NCBI GenBank assembly: GCA_037127255.1
Contig: JBANSL010000018.1
Coordinates: forward strand, 23,409,175-23,473,174
Reading direction: 5' to 3'
Source of the DNA: Persicaria tinctoria
Lineage: Eukaryota > Streptophyta > Magnoliopsida > Caryophyllales > Polygonaceae
DNA length: 64,000 nt
The notes under the pieces are model-generated. The model had not been told where the DNA came from and did no database searches. It saw only the letters and a program-made list of their open reading frames with translations. The stretch's first letter is position 1, and every line of letters starts with the position of its first letter. Below, piece after piece: positions 1 to 10,847 of this stretch. The translations under genes were made by a program, and so were the position numbers.

Positions 1-1875
1 AGAGGTGAGCGAATAGCAAGACTGGAACGAAAAGAAGTAAAAAGAGGAGTAGGTAATCCTTTTGTGAAAATGTCCGCATACTGATGTGCGGAAGGGCCAT
101 GAAGAACTCGGACCTGGCCTAGGGCGATCTTTTCTCTAATGAAATGGATGTCAATTTCGATATGCTTCGTCCGCTGGTGCTGAACTGGGTTCGACGACAG
201 GTAAACAGCGGAGACATTGTTGCAGTAGACGAGTGTAGCCGATCGAAGGGGAACCCGGAGTTCGCAGAGAAGGTTGCGGAGCCAGCAGGTCTCAGCCACA
301 ACGTTGGCAACACCACGATACTCAGCCTCGGCACTCGAGTGGGAGATGGTGGCTTGACGCTTGGAGGACCACGATACCATATTGTCGCCTAGGTACACTA
401 CGAAACCAGATGTGGAGCGGCGAGTTTCAGGACAACCCGCCTAGTCAGCGTCAGAATAGGCGGTGAGGGAGTCAAACCTGCTGCGAGCGAGATGTAAACC
501 CATGTCAGAGGTGCCCTTGATGTACCGGATTATCCTCTTGAGCGTCTGAAGATGGTGCTCGCGGGGATCATGCATGTATAAACAGATCTGCTGTACGGCG
601 AAGGCAATGTCCGGTCTGGTGAATGTCAGATACTGGAGAGCACCGCCAGACTGCGGTAGGCTGTAGGATCCTTAACCTTAGGACTGGAGGCAGCGTCGAG
701 CTTGGACTTGCAGTCGACAGGGGTGGTGGCGGGTTTGCAAGACGTCATGCCGACTTTGTCGACGATCTCAAGAGAGTACTTCTGCTGATGAAGGAACAGA
801 GCAGTAGGAGTGCGTGATATAGAGACGCCAAGGAAGTAGCTCAGGGAAGCGAGATCAGTCATGGCGAACTCTGATCGCAGCAGGGCCATCAGCCTAGACA
901 GGAGCGATGTAGAGGAAGCGGTGAGTACTATGTCATCAACGTACATGAGAAGATAGGCGGTGTCAGACCCCGAGTGGAACACAAAGAGGGAGTGATCAGA
1001 CTGACTGCCCTGAAATCCAATGCCAGTGAGGTACGTGGAGGCTGATGTGCGGGTGATCAGACTGACTGCCCTGAAATCCAATGCCAGTGATCAGACTGAC
1101 TCCGGAGAAGGCAGACGTGAGATGGGCGGGTGCGATCATAGAAGCCTGGCGGCTGATGCATATACACATTCTCCTGAAGGTTGCCGTAAAGGAAGGCATT
1201 CTTGACGTCAAGTTGATGGATATGCCAATCCTTAGTAAAGGCGATGCTCAGAACTGTGCGGATGGTAGCTGGTTTGACGACCGGGCTGAAAGTCTTATCA
1301 CAGTCAACCCCAACCTCCTGCGACTTGCCGTTGACCACTAGGCGAGCCTTGTGTCGCTCTAGATTGCCACCTGGCCTGTACTTATGCTTGAACAACCACA
1401 TGCAGTTAATGATATTAGTGTCCCGAGGCCTTGGAACGAGGTCCCACGTGCCGTTTTTAATAAGAGCACTAAACTCATCCATCATGGCGGCGTGCCAGTT
1501 CGGGTCTTGTAAGGCCTTGTGGGGTGATTTGGGGAGAGGAGATATGTCGGGGGACGAAGTGAGAAGGTTGTATTTGGGGTTAGGTTTGAAGATCCCGGAC
1601 TGCGACCGGGTCTTCATGGAATGGGCGGGGGGTGCAAGCGGAGGTTGGGGGTTAAGTGGGGTTACTTGCGGGGGAGGGGGGGGGGGGGAAGAGGGGGACG
1701 GGGGGTGCGGCGGGATGTGCGGCGGCCGCTGCCGGGGGGGGTACCCGCCGCCAATCAATTTGGACGGGGGGTTTGGGCGGGGGGTTGGTTCCGGATGATG
1801 CTTGTTGAAATAGGTGGCGTAGAAGGGGTGGGAATTCGTCAGAATTTGGTGGTGTGGATGGGTTGGGGACAACAA
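1..1875 (-). pseudogene. copia reverse transcriptase and RNase H, broken
   Basis: Minus-strand translation gives a copia RT: the N-terminal stretch WHAAMMDEFSAL and RHKARLVVNGKSQ (about 1350-1500), DVKNAFLYG near 1200, then after a frameshift the catalytic YVDDIVLTA near 930. RNase H follows with SSAEAEYRG near 330 and RTKHIEIDIHF near 150. Breaks are visible. A tandem duplication at 992-1101 shifts the frame inside RT, and the tryptophan codon in the SDADWAGCP motif near 440 is now a TAG stop. The C-terminus continues to position 1. Confidence 0.88.
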
Positions 1876-3360
1876 GGGTGGGTGATGTGGCGAAAGGGAA
1901 GGTCTGTTCGTCGAAAATCACATGGCGCGAAGTGACAACCCGATTGGTATCCAAGCAAAGACAACGGTAGCCTCGATGGTGTGGGGAGATGCCCAAGAAG
2001 ACACATTTAGTGGATCGTGGGGATAGCTTCTGAGGGGCGGTGGCACTCATGTTGGGAAAACAGAGACATCCAAACACTCTAATGTGATCGTAAGAAGGGT
2101 AGCGCTTGTAGAGTGACAAGGTTGGGATGAAGTTGCCAATGGCTTTGGATGGAAGGATATTGTGGAGATAGGTGGCCATGTGAAGCGCCTCAACCCAAAA
2201 GGGGAGGGGAAGAGAGGCGTGATGTAGGAGGGTTCTAGTTTTGTCATTGAGGGTGCGGAGAATACGTTCCGCTTTGCCATTTTGTGGAGAGGTTTGGGGG
2301 CATGAGAAGCGGAGTGATATCCCATTTTGTTGACAAAAGGAGCGAACAAAATTGTTGTCAAACTCTCCTCCCATGTCGCACTGAATAGCCTTGATGGGCA
2401 AAGTGAATTGAGTGCGGACAAATGTGTGAAAATTGACAATGTGACTTTGTGTTTCCGATTTGTGACGTATGGGGGAAACCCAAACAACATTGGTGAAATC
2501 ATCAAGGACAACCAAATAGTATCGAAAACCTAGAGCACTTGAAATAGGAGATGTCCACAAATCACAATGTAGAAGATCAAAAGGTGCAAATGTACTGGAA
2601 TGAGAAATGCTAAAAGGAAGATGCTTGCTCTTGGCGATTTCACAGGAAATGCAAACGCCAGAGGCTTTATTACAAGAAATTAAATGACTAGTGCGGAGAC
2701 ATTGAAGCACGTGGTCGCCAGGATGGCCAAGACGAGTGTGCCACAAGTCAGAGCGATGGGCGACGAAGGCGGTGGGGGCGGTGGGAGACGGTTGGCGAGC
2801 TTTGGTGATGGGGTAGAGGTTGCCAGAACTATTGCAGCGCATGATTGGGGTCCTCGTACGAAGATCCTTCACAAGAAAACCAAACGGGTCAAATTGGGAC
2901 AGCCACGTGATTATCGACGGTAAATTGACGAACAGAAATGAGGTTTTTAACAAGGTCAGGGGCAAGCAGGACATTGTTGAGGCGAAGGGGTGGGGCATTG
3001 GGAAGGGTTGTGTGACCCGAACCGACAATTTTAAAAGAATCGCCGTTTCCGACATAAATAGACGGTAAAGTGCTAGAATTAAAAACAGTTTGTAGGTTAC
3101 CTGGTGCGTTCGTCCTGTGAGAGGAGGCCCCGGTATCCATGTACCAGTTGTCGTCCGGCTGCTGAAGTCCCATGGTGGAGAAAGCGGCGGAGAGGTTGGT
3201 GTGCATGGGGTGCGATGGAGGCTGTTGAGAAGCGTACATCGCCGGGGATGGGGACTGCTGCTGTGGCGGACGCTACGGGGAAACCAAGCCTGATGGGGGG
3301 TATCCCGCCCATGTCGGATAAGGGCAGGGCGGCGGAGCGGGGGACCAGGGCTGCTGCGGG
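1652..3360 (-). pseudogene. copia protease and integrase
   Basis: The minus strand shows the aspartic protease signature WYMDTGASSH near 3140. Next come the integrase zinc-binding region (LWHTRLGHPGDHVLQ ... CISCEIAKSKHLPF, about 2620-2730) and the core domain with FDLLHCDLW, YYLVVLDDFT and the NGKAER box (about 2260-2560). A proline-rich stretch (about 1650-1800) leads into RT. The reading frame is open over most of this part, but the copy is severed from gag by the hAT insertion and is fused out of frame to RT. Confidence 0.87.
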
Positions 3361-3830
3361 TAGGGCTGATATACGAGCTCACGAGCTCGAGTAGTGGGTG
3401 TTCAAGCTTGGCTCGTTTACAAACGAGCCGAGCTCGAGCCTCATTTTCTAGAGCCGAGCCGAGTCGAGCTCGAGCTACTCACAAAATGTAGATCTGTGAT
3501 TCAAAGTGAATGGAGTCCAAAAGGCAAAGCGGCTGACAGACTCTTTAGAAGAAGAGGTTAAATAAAACCTAGGGACAGAACTGTAATTTCACCTACGAAA
3601 CGAGATATACGCCCTATTTATAAGGGTTTAAATAAAACCTATTTACATGGGGTTAAATAAAACATAGGGGGAGAACTGTAATTTCACCCATAAAATGAGC
3701 TATACGAGCTACTCGAGCCGAGCTCGAGCTCAGAATTCTGCTCAAGCTTGGCTCATATTTAATTCGAGCGAGCCCGAGTCGAGCTTTTTCCGAGCCGAGC
3801 TCGAGCTACTCGGCTCAAGTAACAGCCCTA
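3361..3830. mobile_element. hAT-type non-autonomous element inside copia gag
   Basis: The element begins TAGGGCTG and ends CAGCCCTA (inverted termini) and is flanked by the perfect 8-bp duplication GCTGCGGG (3353-3360 and 3831-3838). An 8-bp TSD with TAGGG termini is the hAT signature. Both subterminal regions are dense in GAGCTCGAG and GCTCGAG words. The centre has two copies of a GGTTTAAATAAAACCTA-like motif. It has no coding capacity. It inserted after the copia element and is therefore younger than it. Confidence 0.9.
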
Positions 3831-4663
3831 GCTGCGGGTACCAGTCCCTAGCGGCGGCCGCGGCGCCCGCCGTTGTTGCCGCATCTGTCGCGTCCTCCGC
3901 GCTGTTGGGATGGTCTGGGTTGGGTTTGGGGGATTGGGTCCGGGGCTATGAAATCCTTGGAGGAAACAAGGACATGGGAAGGACCCTGGGGGCGTCCCTG
4001 ACGGCTCTCCTCCCTGGAGAGCATGCTGCGAGCCACCATGAAACTCGGAAGTGGCGCGGTGTTGCTGATCATGCCACCGACGACATCAAATTTGGTGGAG
4101 AGGTCGTTGATAAGTTAAAGGACAAGGCGTTCTTCGCTAACCTTGTGCCCAACATCGCCTAGTTGATCAGCGATGGCTATAATGGCGAGGCAGTAGTCAG
4201 AGACGGTGGAGAAACTGTCCTGACGGGTGTTGATGAATTTGCCCTCAAGATCCGCTGCCCTAGCGGATTGATTGTCATGGAAGAGGCTCTTTATGCGGAG
4301 CCAGACATCTCGAGCGGTGGAGTTTGGTTGGAGGACGGTAATCAGGACGTCCTAAGAGATGGTGGCATAGATCCATCCAAGAACGATGGAGTCAAGGCGG
4401 TTCCAGAGGGGCTCAGGGACATCAGTCGGACGACCAGAGCCGTCGATGTGGGTGATGACGTCGTGAGCCTTATAGGCGGTTTGGAAGAGCTCCGCCCATG
4501 TGTGGTATTGGACCTTTTTAAGATCAAGGGTTAGGGGAATTTGATTTTTGATGTTGGTGACGGATTGAGCGGAGTGAAAGGGGTTTTGTGGTGGTGGTGG
4601 AGGGTTAGGGTTGGGTGGAGTGAGCTTAGGGTTGATTGGGTTGAAAATCTCGTCGGTAGACAT
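3831..4663 (-). pseudogene. copia gag, broken
   Basis: Gag starts at an ATG at 4663 (MSTDEIFNPIN) about 200 bp inside the primer site. It shows the UBN2/gag-like block LDLKKVQYHTWAELFQTAYK and WNRLDSIVLGWIYATIS, then a TAG stop near 4352. The frame resumes with RVWLRIKS-like and DLEGKFINT-like residues and a Gln/Arg/Gly-rich tail that runs into the hAT insertion at 3830. I see no clean CCHC knuckle in what remains. Confidence 0.75.
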
Positions 4664-4880
4664 CGAGAAGAGGTGGGAGATCGCGGCGGAAGGGAGAAAG
4701 AGGGAACAAGGGGGCGGCGGCGGCGGTGGTAGGAGGGGGCAGCGACAGCTGTGAGAAGCGGCGGTGACTTGGCTGGCGGCGGCGGCTAGGGATTGGCTGG
4801 CGGCGGCGGCTTGGGGCTGCGGTGGCGTAGTGGACCGTAGATGTGAAACAATTAGGGTTTCACACAAAAGCTTGATACCA

Positions 4881-5126
4881 TGTAAGTGTTTGGAGAACTG
4901 AGTCCTTAACGGATCTCAGAGGCCTACTCCTGTATATATATCAATGGGTGAAAACCCTGAGGGTACAATGGTAACTGTACATGTATAAATAATTAAATAA
5001 TATAATGCTAACAAAGACGGTTCGAGGATCTGATCATCCCGAGAAAGAAGAAGGCGCCACCATGGATTCAAAGCTTATTGAAGGGTCGACGTCGAGGGTT
5101 CTGCAGGGCTGACTGGTTGTTGGACA
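4881..5126 (-). repeat. 5' LTR of the first copia element
   Basis: The 246-bp LTR reads TGTCCAACAACC at its minus-strand 5' end (5126) and ends ACTTACA at 4881, next to the TGGTATCA primer site at 4873-4880. It contains a TATATATA stretch near 4935. The partner LTR lies left of the window, so age cannot be estimated here. Confidence 0.8.
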
Positions 5127-6297
5127 ATTATCCTATCTATTTTAATTATTATTATTTAGTTATTTAGGAGAAATAAAAGCGAGAGATATTTATCTCCTTT
5201 CTCCTTGAGAAAACATTATTTTAGTCATCTTTTGGTAGATATAATTAGTAGTCTTTATCTTATGTTTATTTATTTATTTTAGATAAAAATGAGATAGTTA
5301 GAGTTTCTTTGCATATGAATCAATCTCAAGTATTTAAGTTGTAATTTGGCTTTTTGAGAAATCAGGTTAAAATTAAAAGAGAAGCACTTAAACGCTCTTC
5401 ATCTCTTACGTTCGAAGGTCAACCGGTTGTGATCAATCGACAAATTCAGTCACTCCCTCATTTAATTGATTGTGGGTGTGATTTACGATCAAGCCAACAG
5501 TACTATTTCTACACTAATTGTTATCAAACGTCAATCGGCAAAGGTGTGGAGGATTGAAGTCATTGAATTATTAATTAACAAGTTTGTTAGTTAGTGATTC
5601 CTTGCCATTATTAATACCGTGGAAGTGAATCCGAGGGTGGAAAACGATCACCTTCCAGCCGAGATCAGTCCACGAGCCAGTTCGGTTTGATTGAATCTAC
5701 ACGGAGTCTACTCGGTTACGAATTCGCCTTCAACGAGACGAATTTCAAGAGCATACGCAAGATCGGCGTTTGTTTTTTTAGCAATTGGCTCGCCTAACCA
5801 ATTGCTACGTGAAAAAAAAGTAGAATCAATGACAATATATATCGATATACAATTAATTAATTAAAAAAGTGGCATCAAACGATTTGATTAAGAAAGTTGT
5901 ATCAAATAATTACATTAGAACGTACAATGATATCAAAACACTATTTTGAAACATTGGCATCACATTAAAGAAAAAATTTGGCATAAAAACACTACTTTAC
6001 AAATGACATCAAACATTACTTTGAAAAAATGACATAAAAAAGTGGCATCAGTGGTAAAAAAAACCGAATGAGTCGGTCAACGTTGACCCTTAATACTCAA
6101 TTTGGAAAGGGCGCATCTAAAACTAATTTAATTTTGGAGTAGGCTAATTACCTAATTGGATTTTTCAAAAGGTCTAATTACCAAATTGACCATCCCTTCG
6201 TTAGTTAAAACTTAATGTTTTACTATTGATGCATGTTTTTTTAGGAGTTAAAAATTATATGAAATATTAATTTTTTAAAATAACTTTATACTTATTT
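5127..6297. other. intergenic, AT-rich, no gene seen
   Basis: No long ORF with recognisable homology. From about 5850 to 6060 short imperfect repeats of GGCATCAAA / GACATAAAA occur five or more times. This looks like an old repeat, but I cannot assign a family. The stretch 5350-5760 has mixed composition and no visible terminal repeats. Confidence 0.5.
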
Positions 6298-6305
6298 ATT
6301 ACAAT

Positions 6306-6491
6306 CACTGTTCTAAAAATCGCGCCTAAGCGCCGCCTGGGCACCGCCTAGGCGCTAGACGACCCCCCTCCGCCTAGTGCTAAATGGCCGCCTAAGCACG
6401 CCTAGGCGTCCGCCTCGACCGCCTGGGCGCCGCCTAGGCGCTAGGCGGCCCCTCACCGCCTAGGATCCGCCTAGCGCTTTTTAGAACACTG
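6306..6491. mobile_element. GC-rich hAT MITE
   Basis: A 186-bp element with inverted termini: CACTGTTCTAAAAA at the left and, read on the other strand, CAGTGTTCTAAAAA at the right. It is flanked by the perfect 8-bp duplication ATTACAAT (6298-6305 and 6492-6499). The body consists of repeated CGCCTAGGCGC-type palindromes, so a transcript would fold strongly. The size, 8-bp TSD and termini fit a hAT miniature element. Confidence 0.9.
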
Positions 6492-6595
6492 ATTACAATT
6501 AAGTATGAATTAATAAAAAAAGGTAAAAAATGTTAATATTTTATATAATTTTTATTATTCTAAAAAAGTTAAAAAAATGTTAACAAAAGTTTTAA

Positions 6596-6765
6596 CGGAA
6601 ATTTCGCCAGGTACCCCTGGGGTATTGCAATTTTCGCGAGGTATACAACTTTTTTACATATTTTGCGTGGTGCCCCTGAGGTTTTAACCCATTTCGCCTC
6701 GTGCCCTTCCCGGTTAACTTTAACTGTTTTCGCTTAATCCCGTTAGTTTGCAAAGAAAAAAAAAA
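6596..6765. repeat. left TIR of the Mutator-like element
   Basis: It aligns with the reverse complement of 10340-10513 from the first base. Shared blocks include GGTACCCCTGGGGTATT, CGCGAGGTATACAACT and TTTCGCCTCGTGCCC. Similarity fades in the A-rich stretch after about 6755. The two TIRs differ at scattered positions, so the insertion is not recent. Confidence 0.88.
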
Positions 6766-8211
6766 GGCCGACGCGATACAGAGAGCGAGGAGAGAGCGAA
6801 GAGAGAACGCTCGAGCGAGGGAGAAGGCGCCATTCCCTGCTCGACTCGGACCGCTGCTTGGACCTGCGCTCGGACCTGGGTGAGGACCTGGGCGAGGAGA
6901 GAGCGAAGAGAGAACATCGTCCCCGGCTAGGAGAGGCGATGCTGCTGGCGACATTGAGAAGGGGGGAGGAGAAAGCTCGATTGGGAGATCAGTGACCCAA
7001 GGAAGGAGAGGCGACACCCAGCGGTATGGACTAGTCTTTTTCGGTGGAGCGACATTGGAATCGGAGTAAGGCATAGAAGGTAAATCGATTTTTGAAAATT
7101 AGGGTTTTGAATTGGGGATTTTGAGTTTGAGTTCGGAATTTAGATAGATGTTGATTGGAAGAACTATATAGATGTGTATTGGAAGAACTAAATAAGGGCA
7201 TTCTCTGTTATTGATAGTGAAATAGTGTACACTGCCATTTCTTTTGTTACTATAAGAACTCTTTCTTCGTTTCCTTCTCTGTATGATTAGCTTTCTCTCT
7301 TTACTCCTGAAATTTCTCCCCATTTTTGACATTTAATTAGGGTTTAGGTTGAAAATTGAACTTCCATTCTATACTCAATTGGTTCCTCATGTGAATTTGG
7401 AGTTAAGTGTTTATGTTACGATTCCAACGAACTAATATCAATTAGGGTTTATGTTGCTATTTCGAAGGAACTGTACATTCTAGTGAAACAAGCCCTCTAG
7501 AGTTGCTTGTTGTTGCTCTTTGACTATAGTTTAAAGCTAAAAAGGTGGTTTCATTGAGAAAGAAAATAATACCGTTGGCAAGTTGGATGGAAATCCTTAG
7601 TTGATAGATATGCTATAGATTTTACAGGCTTGCGCGTTTTATGCAAAATAAAAATATCTACCTAGGAGGGCTTAGAAGGCAATTGTAAGCCAATCTTTTC
7701 ATGATAATATATGAATTCTTAGGATGTCAAGTTTTAGTAACAATTTCAGTAAGTTACCTTGAAGAATCTTATACAACTAAGTGAAATGAAATAGACATTG
7801 CTTGACTTTCTGATTTTTGTTTATGGTTTCCATATTGATCAAATGCTCTAATCCTAGTACAATGAAAGAAGGTATACGACATAATCACGCTGACTGAGGT
7901 TCAAAGGAAATAAAGGACCTTGCTGATCGGGGACTGATCAATTTGGATTGGTGTGCTTTTAAGGATTTTGATTGTTGATGCACTGCTGTTGCGGTTTCTT
8001 CCCCTTGCCAAGCGTCGGATTGAAACAGCTCAAGCACAGGGATTTGGACATTCATACGAAAATTAGAACTTGAAAGTAAAAGCTCTTTAAAAACCATGAA
8101 AAAAGCATCACTCTACTGATTGAACATTCATAAAGGGATTTGGAGCAAACACTGAAAGGTGTTCAGCTGTTAGAGCATAAATGTTAGCAATCCTCTTGCT
8201 TTAAAAATTTT

Positions 8212-8280
8212 GGCTTATTAGCTCAACCGGTAGAGCATTGTGCTTAGGCATGAGATGTGGGTTCGAATCCCACATAAGCC
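8212..8280 (+). other. tRNA-like sequence (Pol III boxes intact)
   Basis: The 69-nt sequence folds as a tRNA body: 7-bp acceptor stem GGCTTAT/ATAAGCC, D arm with A-box TAGCTCAACCGGTAGAGC, and T arm GTGGG/CCCAC around TTCGAAT. The B-box GGTTCGAATCC is perfect. The anticodon stem is poorly paired, so a functional tRNA is unlikely. It is flanked by a 21-bp direct repeat with one mismatch (8192-8212 and 8299-8319), as expected after retroposition of a tRNA-derived RNA. I cannot name the amino-acid family. Confidence 0.75.
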
Positions 8281-8499
8281 ACACATACCTTGTATCAACC
8301 TCTTGCTTTGAAAATTTTGACAGAGCTTTTGTAATGTAGGTCTTGAACAAGTCTATTGACCATGGGCTACTGTATTTGCCATTCAGTTTAGCTCTGATTT
8401 TGATGTTTTTAATGTCATAGATTTGAATGATTTTGTTCATTTATTCAATCAAAGATACAAATGGAGAAGAAAATACATGTGTATGTTATCTAGTAGACA

Positions 8500-8566
8500 A
8501 CCTACGTGGGATTCGAACCCACATCTTGTGCCTAAGCACAATGCTCTACCGATTGAGCTAGTAGGC
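8500..8566 (-). other. tRNA-like sequence, convergent partner
   Basis: On the minus strand this reads GCCTACTAGCTC at the start, with A-box TAGCTCAATCGGTAGAGC and B-box GGTTCGAATCC. Its anticodon stem TTGTG/CACAA is fully paired, but the loop has 6 nt instead of 7, so it is not a standard tRNA. It is closely similar to the sequence at 8212-8280 and faces it across 219 bp, so a read-through transcript would form a long hairpin. Confidence 0.75.
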
Positions 8567-8699
8567 TAACAAGTTCAAACCAATGCTCACTTCTATAACA
8601 TTTGTTGTATAAATCATGCTATATAAATCAGTTCCAAATCATCAGTTTCTGTACATCCTGCTCTATAAATCTGTAAATTGCATCCAGTTTTTGTAAATT

Positions 8700-8990
8700 G
8701 CATCATGCGAAAATGAAACTAAAACAGAATACAGAAACTGAAAAAACAGAATGCATAAACTGAAATTGAAAATCTAAAATACAGATTACATAAACTGAAA
8801 TTGAAAATGAATGAAGAAAGTGAAAGACTAAAAATCTTAATACAGAAAATCTGTATAAAAAAAATCTGAAATCTGGAAAATCAATGCAGAAACTAAAATA
8901 CAAAAAACTGAAATGTAGAATACTCAAACTGAAAATAAAAGACTAAAAATCTGAATACAGAAATGGAACTCAGCTCTGAATCAGACAGTG
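8700..8990. repeat. degenerate array of CTGAAATTGAAAAT-type units
   Basis: About 290 bp of short imperfect direct repeats built on ACAGAA-ACTGAAA and AAAATCTGAAATACAG words. It lies beside the minus-strand tRNA-like sequence and inside the Mutator-like element. It has no coding signal. Confidence 0.6.
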
Positions 8991-10339
8991 ATCAAGGTCG
9001 TTCTAAGGTTACTATGTTAGTTAGGAAACATTAAGCAATGAAGGCAAGTGCTTTAGTAACCATTAAATTAAAATAAATATTTAAACCCCAATGGACCTCT
9101 TAAATTGACAAAAATCATGTAGCTTCTGTGTTTTTGTCTCCCTTGAAGCGTCAACCCTTACACCTCTAATGATCATTAACTAGTTGTTGGAGTACCCAAG
9201 AAATTGGTGTTTAGTTCACTGTCATGACCAGTGCTAATAAGAAACCACATAGACTAATTTATGTAAGGTAACAAGTTGATTATAAGGCAACACCAATTAG
9301 TAAAAATATGCAAGGTGAGCAATTCAGTTCAGTTTTAAATTTAGTTCTCTATCAATTTTCTAAATGTATTTGAAATCAGTGTAACAAGGTAAGTAATTCA
9401 GTTCAGCTATAAGTACATTTGTATAAACCCTAGGAACCTAACAGAAATTGAACTTTATAGTAAAATACAATCCTAGGAACCTAAACCCTACATCTCCAAA
9501 CAGAAATTCCAATCTCTGTCAAGAACAAACTACAAATTTTTGACAAAAATGAGTTATTTCCCATTGAATTCAGTCTTTGAACTTCAAGCATAACTATTCC
9601 CACTGTCTAACTCACCAATTCACCAACTCATTATTCACAAGCTAAATTCAGATTTGAATCTCGACTCACCTGATGTTTATCAATCAATGAAAGCCAAATT
9701 GGAAAGAAAGAAAGACATTGAGATTTGAATCTCGACTCACCTGATGTTTATTGTGCAGACCCAAAAAGGGCTCGACGGTATTGGAGAGAAGTGTACACAT
9801 TAGGTCATTTTATTTTGCTTTAGTATTAAGTATTAACACCATTTTTGCATCAACAATAATTCATTCCAAAGCGTAACAACCAATATGCCAGTCTAGACCA
9901 GAAATTCAACCCCTAGTATGTAACTAATCGAATTCCAAATCCATCAATTTCAACCAAAACCCTAAATTTCACATCACAAAAAAGCCCCAAATGCTTCAAT
10001 TTCAACCTAAATCCAAAAAATTCGATTGACATTAACTTACCTCTCTGCAGCAGTAGCTTCTTCTCCTCCACCTCCGGTCGCCAGCCGAGGCAATGGGCCG
10101 CCACCGTCTTCGCGGTCAGGCACAACGCCTCCCACATCTCCTCCCATGACAGCCCTTCGAGCAGCGCTGGTCTCCTTTGGTTGCAGCAGCAGCGAGCCGG
10201 ACTTCGAGCAGAGATCCGAGCCGGCCTTCGAGCAGCAGGGTCCTTCTCCTGTTCGAGCAGCGCTGGTCTCCTGTTGGAGCAGCAGGGTCCTCTCTTCGCT
10301 CTCTGGTGTATCGCCGCGTTGTTCTCCTGTCTTTCTTTC

Positions 10340-10513
10340 TTTCTTTCTTTTTTAATTGCAAAGTAACGGAAGAAACACAAAACCGTTAAAATTAACCGGA
10401 AAGGGCACGAGGCGAAATAATTTAAAACCACAGGGGTACCACGCGAAATATGCAAAAGAGTTGTATACCTCGCGAAAATTGTAATACCCCAGGGGTACCT
10501 GGCGAAATTTCCG
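10340..10513. repeat. right TIR of the Mutator-like element
   Basis: Inverted partner of 6596-6765, ending CCTGGCGAAATTTCCG at the TSD. A CTTT microsatellite (about 10331-10352) marks the inner edge where the TIR alignment stops. Confidence 0.88.
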
Positions 10514-10562
10514 AAGTTTTAATTAACAATCAAAACTAACTAATCTAAAAACTACTAGATTT

Positions 10563-10840
10563 TTTCACAATTTGGAGAATTGGTGTTTACAGAATTGAAG
10601 AACACAAAAAAGCAGCCATTAAACCACAACCAAAAAGCTTCAATTGAATTAGAGAGAAGAGGAAGAAGTTGTTCTGTTACACAACGGAATTGGGATTTTA
10701 TACTTTACAGATCACGTGATAGGCACGTGTTTCTAACAGAAATAAAATCCCAAGCACACGCAGGTGCTGTGCTCACACACACAGATGTTGTATTCGATTA
10801 AGAGCAGCTGTTTGTCGACATCGAGTAACAAGTCTCAACA
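10563..10840 (-). repeat. 3' LTR of the second copia element
   Basis: A 278-bp LTR starting TGTTGAGACTTG on the minus strand and ending CCAAATTGTGAAA. Its inner neighbour on the element side is the polypurine tract. It matches 15318-15597 almost throughout. Confidence 0.95.
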
Positions 10841-10847
10841 TCCCCTC

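Larger units (their letters stand above)
1..5126 (-). mobile_element. Ty1/copia LTR retrotransposon, decayed, 3' end outside window
   Basis: Read on the minus strand, this is one copia element in the order LTR (4881-5126), primer-binding site, gag, protease, integrase, reverse transcriptase, RNase H. The order protease-integrase-RT-RNase H is the copia signature. The RNase H C-terminus runs to the left window edge, so the 3' LTR must lie just outside. All domains carry stops or frameshifts, and gag is cut by a hAT element at 3361-3830, so the copy is inactive and old. The base just inside the LTR starts a TGGTATCA primer site (initiator Met-tRNA type), which fixes the orientation and the LTR boundary. 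Confidence 0.93.
6596..10513. mobile_element. Mutator-like element with long TIRs and tRNA-like pair
   Basis: A 3.9-kb element flanked by the perfect 9-bp duplication AAGTTTTAA (6587-6595 and 10514-10522). Its TIRs of about 170 bp both start CGGAAATTTCGCCAGG. The 9-bp TSD and long TIRs are diagnostic of Mutator-like elements. No transposase is visible, so it is non-autonomous. Just inside each TIR lies a GC-rich, purine-biased block (6770-7070 and 10030-10340) that looks exon-like. The left block ends in a GGTAAAT splice-donor-like sequence. The centre carries two convergent tRNA-like sequences and a degenerate repeat array. Confidence 0.9.

Noticed and set aside
1244..1798. Plus-strand 184-codon ORF
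   Set aside because: It is the antisense shadow of the copia RT and proline-rich linker. Its glycine-rich translation comes from the reverse of proline codons.
8212..8280. Functional tRNA gene
   Set aside because: The anticodon stem does not pair, and the related minus-strand copy has a 6-nt anticodon loop. Both lie inside a transposon, so I call them tRNA-like.
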